The notes: generated from the sequence alone by a model not told the origin. Positions 33,350 to 42,150 are shown, counted from the first letter of the stretch. The stretch is DNA of 64,000 bases from Planctomonas sp. JC2975 (GCF_012985205.1 NZ_JABEKS010000001.1:434001-498000), one strand, 5' to 3'. Program-made: numbers and translations.

Positions 33350-34462
33350 GTGCAACTGCAGTGGGTCGCGACGGAGATGCTCACCGGGGACGTCATTTGT
33401 GACCTCAACGGTCTCGACTGCTCCGAGGTGGCGCAGACCATCGGCCGGTACGAAACCGCCACGATGAGTCTCCCGATTCCGTCAGCGCCGCCGGAGTGGC
33501 AGCGCGCCACAACGGAGGGCGGCACCGGGCTGTGGCTGCTGACCGACAATGTCCCACAGTGGGGCGGCTACATCGCCACGGCGACGGATTCCGAGTCGGA
33601 CACGATCGCGCTCTCGACGCCGACGTGGGAGAACTACCTCGACCAGCGCCTCACCGGGACCCGCACGTACACGAACGTCGGCCAGAACGACATCGTCGCC
33701 GACCTCATCACGAACTGCGTCGCGGCCGGCCCCGACGGCGGTCTCCCCATCCGGGTGCAGTACACCACACCCGGGGTGGGACAGCTCCGCACGATCACGT
33801 ACAACGACCAGGACGACAAGACCGTGTACTCGGCGCTGCAGGATGCCATGAACTGGGAGGGCGGCCCCGAGTGGTACATCGGGGGCGAGTGGAACGGCAC
33901 CGGCCGGATCACGCTCGTGCTGTACGTCGGCGACCGTGTCGGGACTGCCGTCGAGCCGGGGCTTGAGGCGAACGCGCAGTTCGACATGCCTGGCAACGTG
34001 TCGAAGTTCTCCCGCGTGCGCTCGTTCGGGCAGGGCAAGGGTGCGAACGCGATCCTTGCCTACGCATCGGGTCAGGGCACGACGCGCCTGCAATCACCGG
34101 TGCAATCGGCGCCCGACCCGCTGCGGCCGACGTTCGAGTACCGGTGGACGCCGTCCTCGTCGATCACCGACGTCAACACTCTCACCGCGTACGCGACGGC
34201 GGCGCTGGCGAACATGAAGGGCGGCACCCGGTCGCTCTCGCTCGAGGCGGATGCCGACGACACCCGCACGCCGAAGATCGGCACCGACTGGAACCTCGGC
34301 GACGACATCGGTTACGACATCGGCGGCAAGGACACGAAGGGTCGCGAGACCGTGCCAGCGTTCCCCGGCGGCATCAAGGGAACAGCTCGCGCCATCGGCT
34401 ACAAGCTCACGCTCGGCCCGACTCGCACGGTCACGCCGGTGCTCGTCGGATCCGACATCTAG
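33350..34462 (+). CDS. Minor tail protein (Gp37-like / tail tip)
   Basis: A 370-residue protein starting at GTG 33350. The N-terminus (VICDLNGLDCSEVAQTIGRYETATMSLPI) and later motifs (TYNDQDDKTVYSALQDAMNWEGGPEWYIGGEWNG type, KFSRVRSFGQGKGANAI, GTDWNLGDDIGYDIGG) fit Siphovirus ReqiPepy6 Gp37-like tail proteins, which act as hub/Tal-like parts. It follows Dit as expected. Host contact is inferred from position. Confidence 0.75.
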   Translation: MQLQWVATEMLTGDVICDLNGLDCSEVAQTIGRYETATMSLPIPSAPPEWQRATTEGGTGLWLLTDNVPQWGGYIATATDSESDTIALSTPTWENYLDQRLTGTRTYTNVGQNDIVADLITNCVAAGPDGGLPIRVQYTTPGVGQLRTITYNDQDDKTVYSALQDAMNWEGGPEWYIGGEWNGTGRITLVLYVGDRVGTAVEPGLEANAQFDMPGNVSKFSRVRSFGQGKGANAILAYASGQGTTRLQSPVQSAPDPLRPTFEYRWTPSSSITDVNTLTAYATAALANMKGGTRSLSLEADADDTRTPKIGTDWNLGDDIGYDIGGKDTKGRETVPAFPGGIKGTARAIGYKLTLGPTRTVTPVLVGSDI

Positions 34463-34470
34463 GAGGACAC

Positions 34471-35043
34471 GTGCCCGGCAGCATCCTGAACAACATGCCG
34501 CCGCAGGACGACGACGACATCCGCCGTCAACGCGACGCGCAGCGCGCGAACGTCGAGCGCTCCGCCGCACTCGCGTACGCGTTTGCCACGCCTGAGTCCG
34601 AGTTCGGAAACGGCTTCGGCTTCGCCGTGCCAACCGGCGTGTCAGGTTCCGATCCGAGCGACGACACCGACGTCGCCGTCTGTCAAGTACCGGTCCCAGA
34701 CGGCTTCACCACGGCGAGCGTCGTCGTGTTCGGGCAGGTCGTGGCGAACTGTCAACCGCCCAGCGGTACCACGGACTGGTTCTACAGCAGGCTGCGGACG
34801 GCCGCGTCAAGCACTGGCGGGTTCGGTGTCAGCCAAGAGATTTCGATCTACGCCCAGACGAATACGTCTGCGATCGCCGGTCCCGTCTACTACCCGAACC
34901 TCACACCTCAGTTGCTCTGGAGCTTCACTGGGCTGTCGGGTGGGCATGTCGAAGCCGCGTTGCAGGTTCGTTCGGACCACGGGTGGGCCCCATCCACGTT
35001 CAATGTCGCATCGGTGAACCTGTTCGTCATGTTCACCCGTTAG
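34471..35043 (+). CDS. Minor tail protein (190 aa)
   Basis: GTG 34471 has AGGAGG seven bases upstream. The N-terminus is acidic and Arg-rich (NNMPPQDDDDIRRQRDAQRANVERSA), then a beta-rich domain (TASVVVFGQVVANCQPP, EISIYAQTNTSAIAGPVYYP, GHVEAALQVRS, NVASVNLFVMFTR) that reads like a small jelly-roll. Probably part of the tail tip or fibre. Its end overlaps an opposite-strand gene by 11 bases. Confidence 0.7.
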   Translation: MPGSILNNMPPQDDDDIRRQRDAQRANVERSAALAYAFATPESEFGNGFGFAVPTGVSGSDPSDDTDVAVCQVPVPDGFTTASVVVFGQVVANCQPPSGTTDWFYSRLRTAASSTGGFGVSQEISIYAQTNTSAIAGPVYYPNLTPQLLWSFTGLSGGHVEAALQVRSDHGWAPSTFNVASVNLFVMFTR

Positions 35044-35539
35044 AGCCACCTGGGCCGCCAGGGTTCGGCAGCGGGATCGCAGGCGGCGCTACCGGTGCCG
35101 GCGGGTTCGGGTCGACTGGCGCCGACGTTGGAGTGCCGCCGCCGGTCCCGGAGCCAGCGCTCCCGCGGTTCGGATCAGGCACCACGACCGACTGCGGCGT
35201 CGTGGGCGACGGATCGCTCGGCACAGGCGGCGTGGAGTCACTGGGCGCCGGGTCACTGCTTGACGTCGTCGGGGTTACCGGATCCCTCGGCATCGGGGTG
35301 GGCGTTTCGGTCGGTTCCGATGTCGCGGTCTCTGTCGGTCCGGTGGTCTTGGTGATGCTCACGGGGCTCTCCCCTCCAGTCGCCTGCCGCGCCGTCGCAG
35401 CGGCGATCCCGATTCCTGTCGCGGCAACAACGATGCCGAGGGCGATGCCGCCAGCTATCAGGTTGCGTCGCAGTCGCAGTTTCGTGGTCTCCCCCGTGTC
35501 AGACACCTCGCAACTTAAACACATTCCCCCGACACGCAC
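35033..35539 (-). CDS. Reverse-strand membrane protein with Pro/Thr-rich tail
   Basis: A 168-residue protein antisense to the late operon and filling the gap between two tail genes. GTG 35539 is chosen because a G-rich ribosome binding site lies six bases upstream; ATG 35524 is the alternative. Residues: CxxC near the start (GMCLSCEV), basic KLRLRR, one membrane helix (NLIAGGIALGIVVAATGIGIA), then about 110 residues of Pro/Ser/Thr (TETATSEPTETPTPMPRD). Topology suggests a small cytoplasmic head and an extracellular stalk. No family recognised; a lysogen-expressed surface protein is inferred. Confidence 0.6.
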   Translation of the reverse strand: MRVGGMCLSCEVSDTGETTKLRLRRNLIAGGIALGIVVAATGIGIAAATARQATGGESPVSITKTTGPTETATSEPTETPTPMPRDPVTPTTSSSDPAPSDSTPPVPSDPSPTTPQSVVVPDPNRGSAGSGTGGGTPTSAPVDPNPPAPVAPPAIPLPNPGGPGGSNG

Positions 35540-35560
35540 GTATACCCCCAAGGAGGGCAC

Positions 35561-36640
35561 ATGGCCGGCACAGCGTTCGCGTTCAACTGGTCGACGGCGG
35601 GTGACCCGTCGTACACGGCGCGGCAGCTCCGACAGATGATGGTCTCCCCGTTCGTCGCAATCGGATCCGCCGCTCGCCCTCTGGGCGCGAAGTCCGGCAT
35701 CCGCGTCGGCACACCGGGCAGCATCGCCGCGGTCGTCGGCACGGGCCCGTACACGTACGCGGTGCAGCCGTTCGTCGGTGTGATCGATGCAGAATCGAAC
35801 GCTGGGGCGGCCCCGTACACGTACGCGTTCGCCGCGGCCGAGACGGGGAACATCAACCCGGCCGGCGGCGTGCTGCGAGTGGATAGCCTCGACGTCGTCC
35901 TGTCCGACAAGGACGAGGGCGACAGCAGCGGCGCTCGGACGGTGCAGCTCGTCTACACGGCTGGCGCGGCGACGGGCAGCCTGCCACCTTCGGCACCCGC
36001 ACGGTCGCACCGTGTCGCGTACATCAACGTGCCGACGGCTGGCGCGCCGACCATCTCGTGGGTGCCTGAGTGGTCCGGGGATCCTGGCGAGTGGACGTTC
36101 AATACGTACGCCGAGGTGCAGGCGTACGTGACGAAGATCACCGCGACGAACGTCCCACCTCAGCAGCAGGCCACCGTCCTCGCCGATCCGACACCCGCCT
36201 ACAACGGGTTCTACTCGTGGAGCGGGTCCGCGTTCGTGCCCGCACCTGGTGCGGTCCGGTTCAAGGCGTCGATTCTGGCCGCGACCGCGCTCACGGGACT
36301 CGTGAATATCCCCTATTCCACGATCGTTGAGGATACGCACTCCGCGTGGAACTCGACGAACAAGAACTGGGTCGCGCCATTCGCCGGCACGTACATGGTG
36401 GTCACGGATCTGAAGCAGTCCACGGCGGTGGCGTTCTGTCTGAAGGTCATGAAGAACGGGACCTCGGAGAAGGAATCGGGGAACGCGCAGGCCATTGCGA
36501 ACTCGCTCTGCTCGGTCACCGAGTACTTGCCGTTGGCCGCCGGCGACACGATCGCGATCCAGCCGAACACCGGAGTGTCGGCGACGGCATCCCCTGGAAC
36601 GGCTCACGTAAACACGCTCGAGATTGTGAGGATCGCATGA
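35561..36640 (+). CDS. Tail fibre-like protein with C1q-like C-terminal domain
   Basis: A 359-residue protein with AAGGAGG before ATG 35561. The N-terminal 200 residues contain TARQLRQMM and beta-rich repeats around TYAVQPFVGVID and SWVPEWSGDPGEWTF. The C-terminal 120 residues (HSAWNSTNKNWVAPFAGTYMVV, FCLKVMKNGTSEKESG, VTEYLPLAAGDTIAIQ, NTLEIVRIA) follow the C1q/TNF-like jelly-roll pattern seen in receptor-binding phage proteins. It probably contacts the cell surface. Confidence 0.7.
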   Translation: MAGTAFAFNWSTAGDPSYTARQLRQMMVSPFVAIGSAARPLGAKSGIRVGTPGSIAAVVGTGPYTYAVQPFVGVIDAESNAGAAPYTYAFAAAETGNINPAGGVLRVDSLDVVLSDKDEGDSSGARTVQLVYTAGAATGSLPPSAPARSHRVAYINVPTAGAPTISWVPEWSGDPGEWTFNTYAEVQAYVTKITATNVPPQQQATVLADPTPAYNGFYSWSGSAFVPAPGAVRFKASILAATALTGLVNIPYSTIVEDTHSAWNSTNKNWVAPFAGTYMVVTDLKQSTAVAFCLKVMKNGTSEKESGNAQAIANSLCSVTEYLPLAAGDTIAIQPNTGVSATASPGTAHVNTLEIVRIA

Positions 36641-37518
36641 CCTTCTCACGCCGTTCGAGCGACGTCGGCTTCTACAACGGCCCGAACCCTGACATCAGCG
36701 GCTGCGAGAACGTGTTCGTGTGCACGCTGCGCTGCAATCAGGGTGAGGTTGCGGTCACGACGTACGCGCAGACGCAGACGGGGTGGGTGGCGCAGCAGCT
36801 CGGGTCGTCGTCGGAGTACGTGTTCAATGGTCCGTTCGACGCGTACACGGTGGGTGTGACGTTCGCGCAGCATTGCCTGTTCGCGTTCGTGGTCGGGAAG
36901 TCGGGGATCCTCATCGACTGCGAGGACGAAGGTGACACGAACACGCACGCCTGGGGGTCGAAGGAAGCGATCGACTTCGCGACCGGTGTCCGCTCGGTGC
37001 GGCCGGATATTCCGTGGTCGGCGTTCTTCCCGTACTTCAACAAGTCCGTGAACGACCGGTTCAACTGGCAACCCTGCGTCGACCTCGGCATGGGCCGCGT
37101 GTACGCGCGTCCCGGCGGTCCCGACGACTACGGGTATTGGCCGAACCCGGACCCGCGATACATCAAGCAGGACGGCACCGTGAACGGGCTCGACGCCGAC
37201 TGGCACAACACGGCGTGGGCCGACATCATCGCCACCCCCGAAGAGGAAGAGAACGACATGCCCCTCATCATCCAATGCAACGACGTCGGCGGGGGCATCT
37301 TCGCCCTCGACGGCGGCAAGCTCGCGCACATCATCGAGAACGGAACCGCATCGGCGTTGCACGCCGCCGGTTCGAAGGTGATCGTCGTTTCCCTGGCGGA
37401 ACTGCAGAACCTGCAAGCCCAGTTCCCTGCCGGGAACCCGACCCTCAGCACGGGCGACATCACCGTCACCGTGCCCGACTTCGACGTCACTCTCACCGGA
37501 AAGGCGGTCCACGCATGA
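36637..37518 (+). CDS. Unidentified late protein, possibly glycoside-hydrolase-like (293 aa)
   Basis: The ATG overlaps the previous stop. Residues 1-210 have features reminiscent of GH25/DUF1906-type TIM barrels: a hydrophobic strand ending in D-x-E (GILIDCEDEGDTNTHAWG), YARPGGPDDYGYWPNPD and VNGLDADWHNTAWADI. The last 85 residues are a separate small domain (MPLIIQCNDVGGGIFALDGGKLAHII, NLQAQFPAG). A tail-associated or lytic wall hydrolase is a weak inference; position before the holin-like genes agrees. Confidence 0.5.
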   Translation: MTFSRRSSDVGFYNGPNPDISGCENVFVCTLRCNQGEVAVTTYAQTQTGWVAQQLGSSSEYVFNGPFDAYTVGVTFAQHCLFAFVVGKSGILIDCEDEGDTNTHAWGSKEAIDFATGVRSVRPDIPWSAFFPYFNKSVNDRFNWQPCVDLGMGRVYARPGGPDDYGYWPNPDPRYIKQDGTVNGLDADWHNTAWADIIATPEEEENDMPLIIQCNDVGGGIFALDGGKLAHIIENGTASALHAAGSKVIVVSLAELQNLQAQFPAGNPTLSTGDITVTVPDFDVTLTGKAVHA

Positions 37519-37979
37519 GCGACCCCACCATCCAGGTCCCCGCAGGCCAGGACGCAACCCAGTACCCCGCAGATGCACCCCTGCCGGTGTCGAACCAGGA
37601 CCCGGCCGCCGTTGCCGCAGCGATCGCCGACCCGGACAACGGGATCACGAAGGAACCCGCCACGCCGGTCGGGATCAAGATCGACCCGACGAGTGCGCAG
37701 GAGATCGGGCAGCACATCGCCGACGCGATCAACTCCACCGCAGGGCAGACCATCGAGGGCGAGATCGTCGACTCCCTGTCCGGCGCGCCGAAGTGGCTCC
37801 GTGGCACCATCTATGGCGGCATCGGCGCGATCGGTACCCTTGGCGGAAGCATCCTCGGATACGCGGCCACGAACCCTGGCATCCTCCCCGGATGGCTCGT
37901 CGTCACGGCCGGTATCCTGACCGCCCCGTCGGTCGCGCTGGTCGGGTCGACCGGATTCGCGAACCTCGGCAAGAAGTAG
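37515..37979 (+). CDS. Holin-like membrane protein
   Basis: A 154-residue protein whose ATG overlaps the previous stop. The N-terminal 90 residues are acidic and soluble; the C-terminal part has two adjacent membrane helices (RGTIYGGIGAIGTLGGSILGYAA and LPGWLVVTAGILTAPSVALVG). Such proteins near lysis genes in actinophages act as holins. No family motif is visible, so this rests on topology and place. Confidence 0.65.
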   Translation: MSDPTIQVPAGQDATQYPADAPLPVSNQDPAAVAAAIADPDNGITKEPATPVGIKIDPTSAQEIGQHIADAINSTAGQTIEGEIVDSLSGAPKWLRGTIYGGIGAIGTLGGSILGYAATNPGILPGWLVVTAGILTAPSVALVGSTGFANLGKK

Positions 37980-38000
37980 CCCTCCCCGCCTGAGGAGGGC
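37979..38000 (+). promoter_or_regulatory. Hairpin sequestering a ribosome binding site
   Basis: GCCCTCC (37979-37985) pairs with GGAGGGC (37994-38000), loop eight bases. The right arm overlaps the GAGGAGG ribosome binding site (37992-37998) of the gene starting at 38008. It could delay translation of that membrane protein. Confidence 0.5.
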
Positions 38001-38007
38001 ACCAAAG

Positions 38008-38478
38008 ATGGACTGGAACTGGCTGTCCAACCAGATCGGCGGCGTCACCCTGGCTCAGATCATCGTCTGGGTGATCGTCGCCGTCCTGGTCATCATCGGC
38101 ATCCGTCGTGCGTGGCCGGCGCTGAAGGCGATCGTGTTCTTCGCGGACACGTGGGCGAAGCTGCCGAAGTTCATGGCGGACACGTCCACGATGATGGACC
38201 GCCTCCGAACGCAGGTGGAGAACGACCACAAGACGAACCTGCGCGAGGAGCTCACCGAAGCGCTCGAGACGGTGCGTGAGTTGCAGACCTCGATGGAGGG
38301 CATGCACGGCCGGATGGACTCGCTCGAGGCGTCGAACGACCGGCAGGAGCAGACCCTGACGGATGTGCAGGACAAGCTCGTCCGCGATCACAAGCGTCTC
38401 GGCGTCCTGGAGGACACGCTCCCGAAGGAAGCCGTCCGGGAGCTCACGGAGCGTGCGGAGGACGAGCCCGGTGAGTGA
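38008..38478 (+). CDS. DUF2746-like membrane protein with coiled coil
   Basis: A 156-residue protein with one N-terminal membrane helix (LAQIIVWVIVAVLVIIGI), then a long heptad-like helix (about 55-150; MDRLRTQVENDHKTNLREEL, LETVRELQTSMEGMHGRMDSLEASNDRQ). This is the layout of DUF2746 proteins encoded beside lysis genes in actinophages. It may work with the preceding two-helix protein in host lysis. Its ribosome binding site lies in a hairpin. Confidence 0.7.
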   Translation: MDWNWLSNQIGGVTLAQIIVWVIVAVLVIIGIRRAWPALKAIVFFADTWAKLPKFMADTSTMMDRLRTQVENDHKTNLREELTEALETVRELQTSMEGMHGRMDSLEASNDRQEQTLTDVQDKLVRDHKRLGVLEDTLPKEAVRELTERAEDEPGE

Positions 38479-38578
38479 GCACTCCTGCTCCTGCCGTCAC
38501 CCCTGCAGCGATCCCGACTGCTGCTGTGGCGTCACGTGCGACCACTGCGAATCCGCTTGGCATCACCCGAACAACTAG
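38471..38578 (+). CDS. Cys/His-rich microprotein (35 aa)
   Basis: GTG 38471 overlaps the preceding gene by eight bases and has GGAGGA eight bases upstream. The protein has eight Cys (6, 8, 12, 17, 18, 19, 23, 26) and five His in 35 residues, with CSC, CCC and CDHC motifs. Metal binding is likely; role unknown. The next gene starts nine bases after its stop. Confidence 0.6.
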   Translation: MSEHSCSCRHPCSDPDCCCGVTCDHCESAWHHPNN

Positions 38579-38586
38579 GAGAACTC

Positions 38587-38865
38587 ATGTCCGATGAAGT
38601 GATCACGAAGCGTCGTGTGACGATGCGCAGCGTTGTGGCTCTGCCCGACGGTGGCACCGCGGAGCACAAGGCGATCGACTACGTGCGCCCCGACTTCCTC
38701 GACGCGTACGTCGCCGACGCGCGGACCCGGTGGCAGTCGGTGGAAGTGTCCGACGAACCCGACGCTGGCCCGGCCGGGTACCACGGCGCGACCCACGTCC
38801 CCGCGAACCTGAATCACCCGTTGGCGGGGCAGACGTTCCCGGCCACGACCCCTGAGGGAGAGTAG
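38587..38865 (+). CDS. Hypothetical late phage protein (92 aa)
   Basis: ATG 38587 has TAGGAGAAC upstream. The product begins SDEVITKRRVTMRSVVALPDGG and includes DYVRPDFLDAYVADARTRWQSVEVS, then a Gly/Pro tail (HVPANLNHPLAGQTFPATTPEGE). No family recognised. It is encoded tightly with the following fibre-type gene. Confidence 0.65.
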   Translation: MSDEVITKRRVTMRSVVALPDGGTAEHKAIDYVRPDFLDAYVADARTRWQSVEVSDEPDAGPAGYHGATHVPANLNHPLAGQTFPATTPEGE

Positions 38866-38867
38866 TC

Positions 38868-39227
38868 ATGGCAATCTCGATCCTTGCCCAGCGGAACGCT
38901 GTCGCGACCGCGTACGGCGTCGCAGCCCCTTACGGGTGCCTGTTCACCTCGACCGGTCCTGGCACGTCCGGTTCGGCGACGAACGAGGTCACGGGTGGTT
39001 CTCCGGCGTACGCGCGGAAGGCCATGTCGTGGAGTGCCCCGTCGAATTCCGCGATCACCGGCGCACCGACGTTCGATGTTCCTTCAGGGACCACGGTCAC
39101 GTATGCGGGTGTCGCTGTGTCCGCGACCGCTGGTACCGCCGACATCCGCGACGCGACCTCGATCACGTCGCAGGTGTTCTCCTCGCAGGGCACCTATCAG
39201 GTGACGTTCACGTACACGCAGGCGTAA
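38868..39227 (+). CDS. Small tail-fibre-type protein (119 aa)
   Basis: Two bases separate it from the previous stop. The sequence AISILAQRNAVATAYGVAAPYGCLFTS, TGGSPAYARKAMSWSAPSN, GTTVTYAGVAVSATAG and QGTYQVTFTYTQA resembles small phage tail-fibre proteins found in actinophages next to larger spike genes. It is beta-rich with no catalytic motif and likely forms part of the adsorption apparatus. Confidence 0.65.
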   Translation: MAISILAQRNAVATAYGVAAPYGCLFTSTGPGTSGSATNEVTGGSPAYARKAMSWSAPSNSAITGAPTFDVPSGTTVTYAGVAVSATAGTADIRDATSITSQVFSSQGTYQVTFTYTQA

Positions 39228-39242
39228 GGCGGGAGGCCGGGC

Positions 39243-42086
39243 ATGGCCGCACTAGGTGCCGAGTACGGCTTCCCTGAGAGCTCAGGCAGCACGTCGGCCG
39301 ATTCGTCGGGCAATGGGAACACGGCGACCATCGTCTCGGGCACGTTCACCACGTCGGGGCACACCGGCAACGGACTGCAGACCTCATCGGCGGCCGGTGC
39401 CACGTCCACCCCGTTCCAGGCGTCTACACCGTTCTGGACGCTGATGGCGTGGGTGAAGTTCACCAGCTTCGGATCCGGGTACTCGTCCGTGATCGAGATG
39501 CCGGAAGCATCCAACCGGGCATTCTTCCTGGAAGCGTCCGGTTCCGGCGCGCTGGACACGTTCTTCCGCACCACCGCGTCATCCTCTGGCGAGGTTGACT
39601 ACGGAACGACTCTGTCGACGGGGACTTGGTATCACCTGGCGGTTGCGTTCTCGTCCGGGTCCGGCGGTCACGGCACACTCACCCTGTTCGTCAATGGTGC
39701 GTCCGTGGGCACGGCGGATCTGCCGACACCGGGAGCGTTCACCTCGGCGGACACTTTCTACATGGGTGGTTCGACTGACCAGCCGGGGTCGATGATCGTC
39801 GACGATGCCCGCTTCTACCCCTCGGCGCTGGTCGCGGCGGACGTCACGACGGCGATGAACACTCCGGCGACCACGCCGAGCACGCCCGGGGCGGCAGCCT
39901 TGTCGGGCACGGGCACTCTGGCCGCGTCCGGCCACGCAGGATCCGGTACGGCGGCGCTGTCCGGCAGCGGCACCCTGACCGCGCATGGTCCGGTCGTGAC
40001 GCCACCGTTCGCGACGACCGTGACCGGGAACCGTCTCCTCGACCAGTACGGGGCACCGTTCCTGATCCGCGGCGATTCGCCGTGGTGCCTGCCGCAGAAC
40101 GTGTCCACCACGGACGCGATGACCTACATGGACCAGGCGCAGACGGCCGGGTTCAACCTGATCATCGTGCAAGCGCTCGGGACCTCCGGTGCCGGTGTGG
40201 CGTCGTCGGTGTCTGCCACGTTCGACGGGGTGGCACCGTTCACGAACTATGCCGACTGGTCGACCGGGTACAACGAGTCGTACTGGACCCGCCTCGACGC
40301 CATCATCACGGGTGCCGCATCCCGCGGGATCACGGTGATGCTGTTCCCCGCGTTCGGTGGGAAGTCCGGCTCCGGGGCACTGTACGACCTCGCCGCGCAG
40401 GCAAGCTCGCACTGGACCGCGTTCGGCACGTTCCTCGGCACCCGGTACAAGACCGCACCGAACCTGATCTGGGGTGCCGGCGGTGACTGGCCGTCAACGA
40501 ACTGGGCGTCCAGCGTCGCATCCGTGAACGCGATGATCGCCGCCATCAAAGCGGCAGGCGATACCCACCTGTGGACGACGGAGAACTACCAGGACCAGTG
40601 GTCCAGCTCGAACACGTCCATCGTCGGCGGCGTCGACCTTGAATACGGGTACACGTACCAGGCCGCCTACAAGCTGGCCCGCACCGCGAAGGCCGCCACG
40701 TCGAAGCCGTACTTCCTCGGGGAGTCGGAGTACGAGGGCGAGAACAACGAGAACGGGCCCGCGACCACCGACCAGACGCTTCGACGGCAGGCAGCATGGT
40801 CGTACGCGCAGGGCGCGATCGGTGACATCTCCGGCACCCACTACTGGGACCTGCACACCGGCTGGTCGGGTTCGCTCGCGACAACCGCGATGGGCGAGCT
40901 CGGGAAGATCCGCAACGCTGTCGCAGCACTGACCGGGTGGCAGAACCTCGCACCGTCCACGACGCTCATCACCTCGGGCGCCGGAACGGACACCGCGACA
41001 GGAACCATGACCGGCAGCGGTGTGGATCCGCTCGAGTCGTCGTACGCGGTGGCATCCGTCACCGCAGACAAGAGCCTCGCGCTGCTGTACAACCCGGACT
41101 CGTCGGTGAACACGTCCGTGGTGCTCGACGCGACGAAGGTGGGCGCAAGCCCGAGCCTGACCCGCATCGACCCGACATCCGGGACGAGCACGTCGCTGAC
41201 GTGGACGACCACGCTGACGAACCCTGGCGCGAACGCGGCCGGCGATCACGACTGGCTCTACGTCATCACCGCAGCCCCCGCCGTCACCGGCTCGGCCTCA
41301 CTGTCCGGCACCGGCACCCTGGCCGCGTCCGGGAAACCGTCCACGGCGGGATCCGCAGCACTGTCCGGTACAGGAGGCTTGACCGCTACCGCGGCACCGT
41401 CCGTTCCGGCCGCCGCCACCCTCACCGGTGCGGGCACGCTGAGCGCGACAGGGAAACCGGCAGGCGTCGCAGCTGCCGCCCTGGCCGGGGTGGGCACGCT
41501 CACCGCGTCGTCGTCAAGCGCCGCCACCACGGCCGCACTCGGCGGAACGGGAACGCTCGCCGCAACCGCAACACCCGGACTCACCGGGGCCGCGGTGCTC
41601 AACGGCACAGGACTGCTCCACGCGACAGCAGCGGGGACCGTGGTCGCGATCGCAGCCCTCACCGGTTCCGGTGTCCTGACCGCAGTGGCCAGCGACACGA
41701 AACCGGTGATCCCCGCCGTGCGCACCCTGACCGGCCACGCACCCATCCACACCCTCACCGGGTACGCAGAAGTCCACACGTTGAAAGGCGATCCCATGGG
41801 CGCTGAAGTCAAACAAGGCGAAAAGCGGTCGATCACCTTCACCGCGAACGCCGACCTCACAGGGTGCACGGTGCAGCTGTGGTGCCGCCAGGTCGGCGGC
41901 ACTGCGACCACCGTGCTGGACTCGACGATCACGGACCCGGTCAACGGTGTCGTCACGTGCAAACTGGACGGCACCCTCGACGCCGGAACCTACACGGTCA
42001 TGCTCGAAGCGACCACGACCGACGGAGATGACGACAAGTTCCCGTCTGACGGGTTCGAGTTCCTCACCGTCGGCGCCAGCCTCTGA
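39243..42086 (+). CDS. Large modular tailspike: LamG, DUF4038-like hydrolase, repeats, BppU-like end
   Basis: A 947-residue protein. Residues 1-200 are a LamG/concanavalin-like domain (LMAWVKFTSFG, GTWYHLAVAFSS, LTLFVNGASVGTAD). AALSGTGTLAASG-type repeats follow. Residues about 255-575 read as a DUF4038/GH140-like TIM barrel: NRLLDQYGAPFLIRGDSPWCL, AGFNLIIVQALG, NLIWGAGGDW, and a likely catalytic Glu in FLGESEYEGE. An Ig-like segment, about seven more Gly/Thr/Leu repeats and a C-terminal BppU-like Ig domain (KQGEKRSITFTANADLTGCTV) complete it. Depolymerisation of a host surface glycan is inferred. Confidence 0.8.
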   Translation: MAALGAEYGFPESSGSTSADSSGNGNTATIVSGTFTTSGHTGNGLQTSSAAGATSTPFQASTPFWTLMAWVKFTSFGSGYSSVIEMPEASNRAFFLEASGSGALDTFFRTTASSSGEVDYGTTLSTGTWYHLAVAFSSGSGGHGTLTLFVNGASVGTADLPTPGAFTSADTFYMGGSTDQPGSMIVDDARFYPSALVAADVTTAMNTPATTPSTPGAAALSGTGTLAASGHAGSGTAALSGSGTLTAHGPVVTPPFATTVTGNRLLDQYGAPFLIRGDSPWCLPQNVSTTDAMTYMDQAQTAGFNLIIVQALGTSGAGVASSVSATFDGVAPFTNYADWSTGYNESYWTRLDAIITGAASRGITVMLFPAFGGKSGSGALYDLAAQASSHWTAFGTFLGTRYKTAPNLIWGAGGDWPSTNWASSVASVNAMIAAIKAAGDTHLWTTENYQDQWSSSNTSIVGGVDLEYGYTYQAAYKLARTAKAATSKPYFLGESEYEGENNENGPATTDQTLRRQAAWSYAQGAIGDISGTHYWDLHTGWSGSLATTAMGELGKIRNAVAALTGWQNLAPSTTLITSGAGTDTATGTMTGSGVDPLESSYAVASVTADKSLALLYNPDSSVNTSVVLDATKVGASPSLTRIDPTSGTSTSLTWTTTLTNPGANAAGDHDWLYVITAAPAVTGSASLSGTGTLAASGKPSTAGSAALSGTGGLTATAAPSVPAAATLTGAGTLSATGKPAGVAAAALAGVGTLTASSSSAATTAALGGTGTLAATATPGLTGAAVLNGTGLLHATAAGTVVAIAALTGSGVLTAVASDTKPVIPAVRTLTGHAPIHTLTGYAEVHTLKGDPMGAEVKQGEKRSITFTANADLTGCTVQLWCRQVGGTATTVLDSTITDPVNGVVTCKLDGTLDAGTYTVMLEATTTDGDDDKFPSDGFEFLTVGASL

Positions 42087-42098
42087 CACCTCCACGAC

Positions 42099-42140
42099 AA
42101 CGCCCCCGCGGCTAGCCTCACGGCTGGTCGCGGGGGCGTT
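42099..42140. terminator. Terminator after the tailspike
   Basis: A 12-bp stem AACGCCCCCGCG (42099-42110) with CGCGGGGGCGTT (42129-42140), followed by TTCTC. It can stop the late operon on the plus strand and the TM2-DUF4236 genes on the minus strand. Confidence 0.85.
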
Positions 42141-42150
42141 TCTCGTCGTG

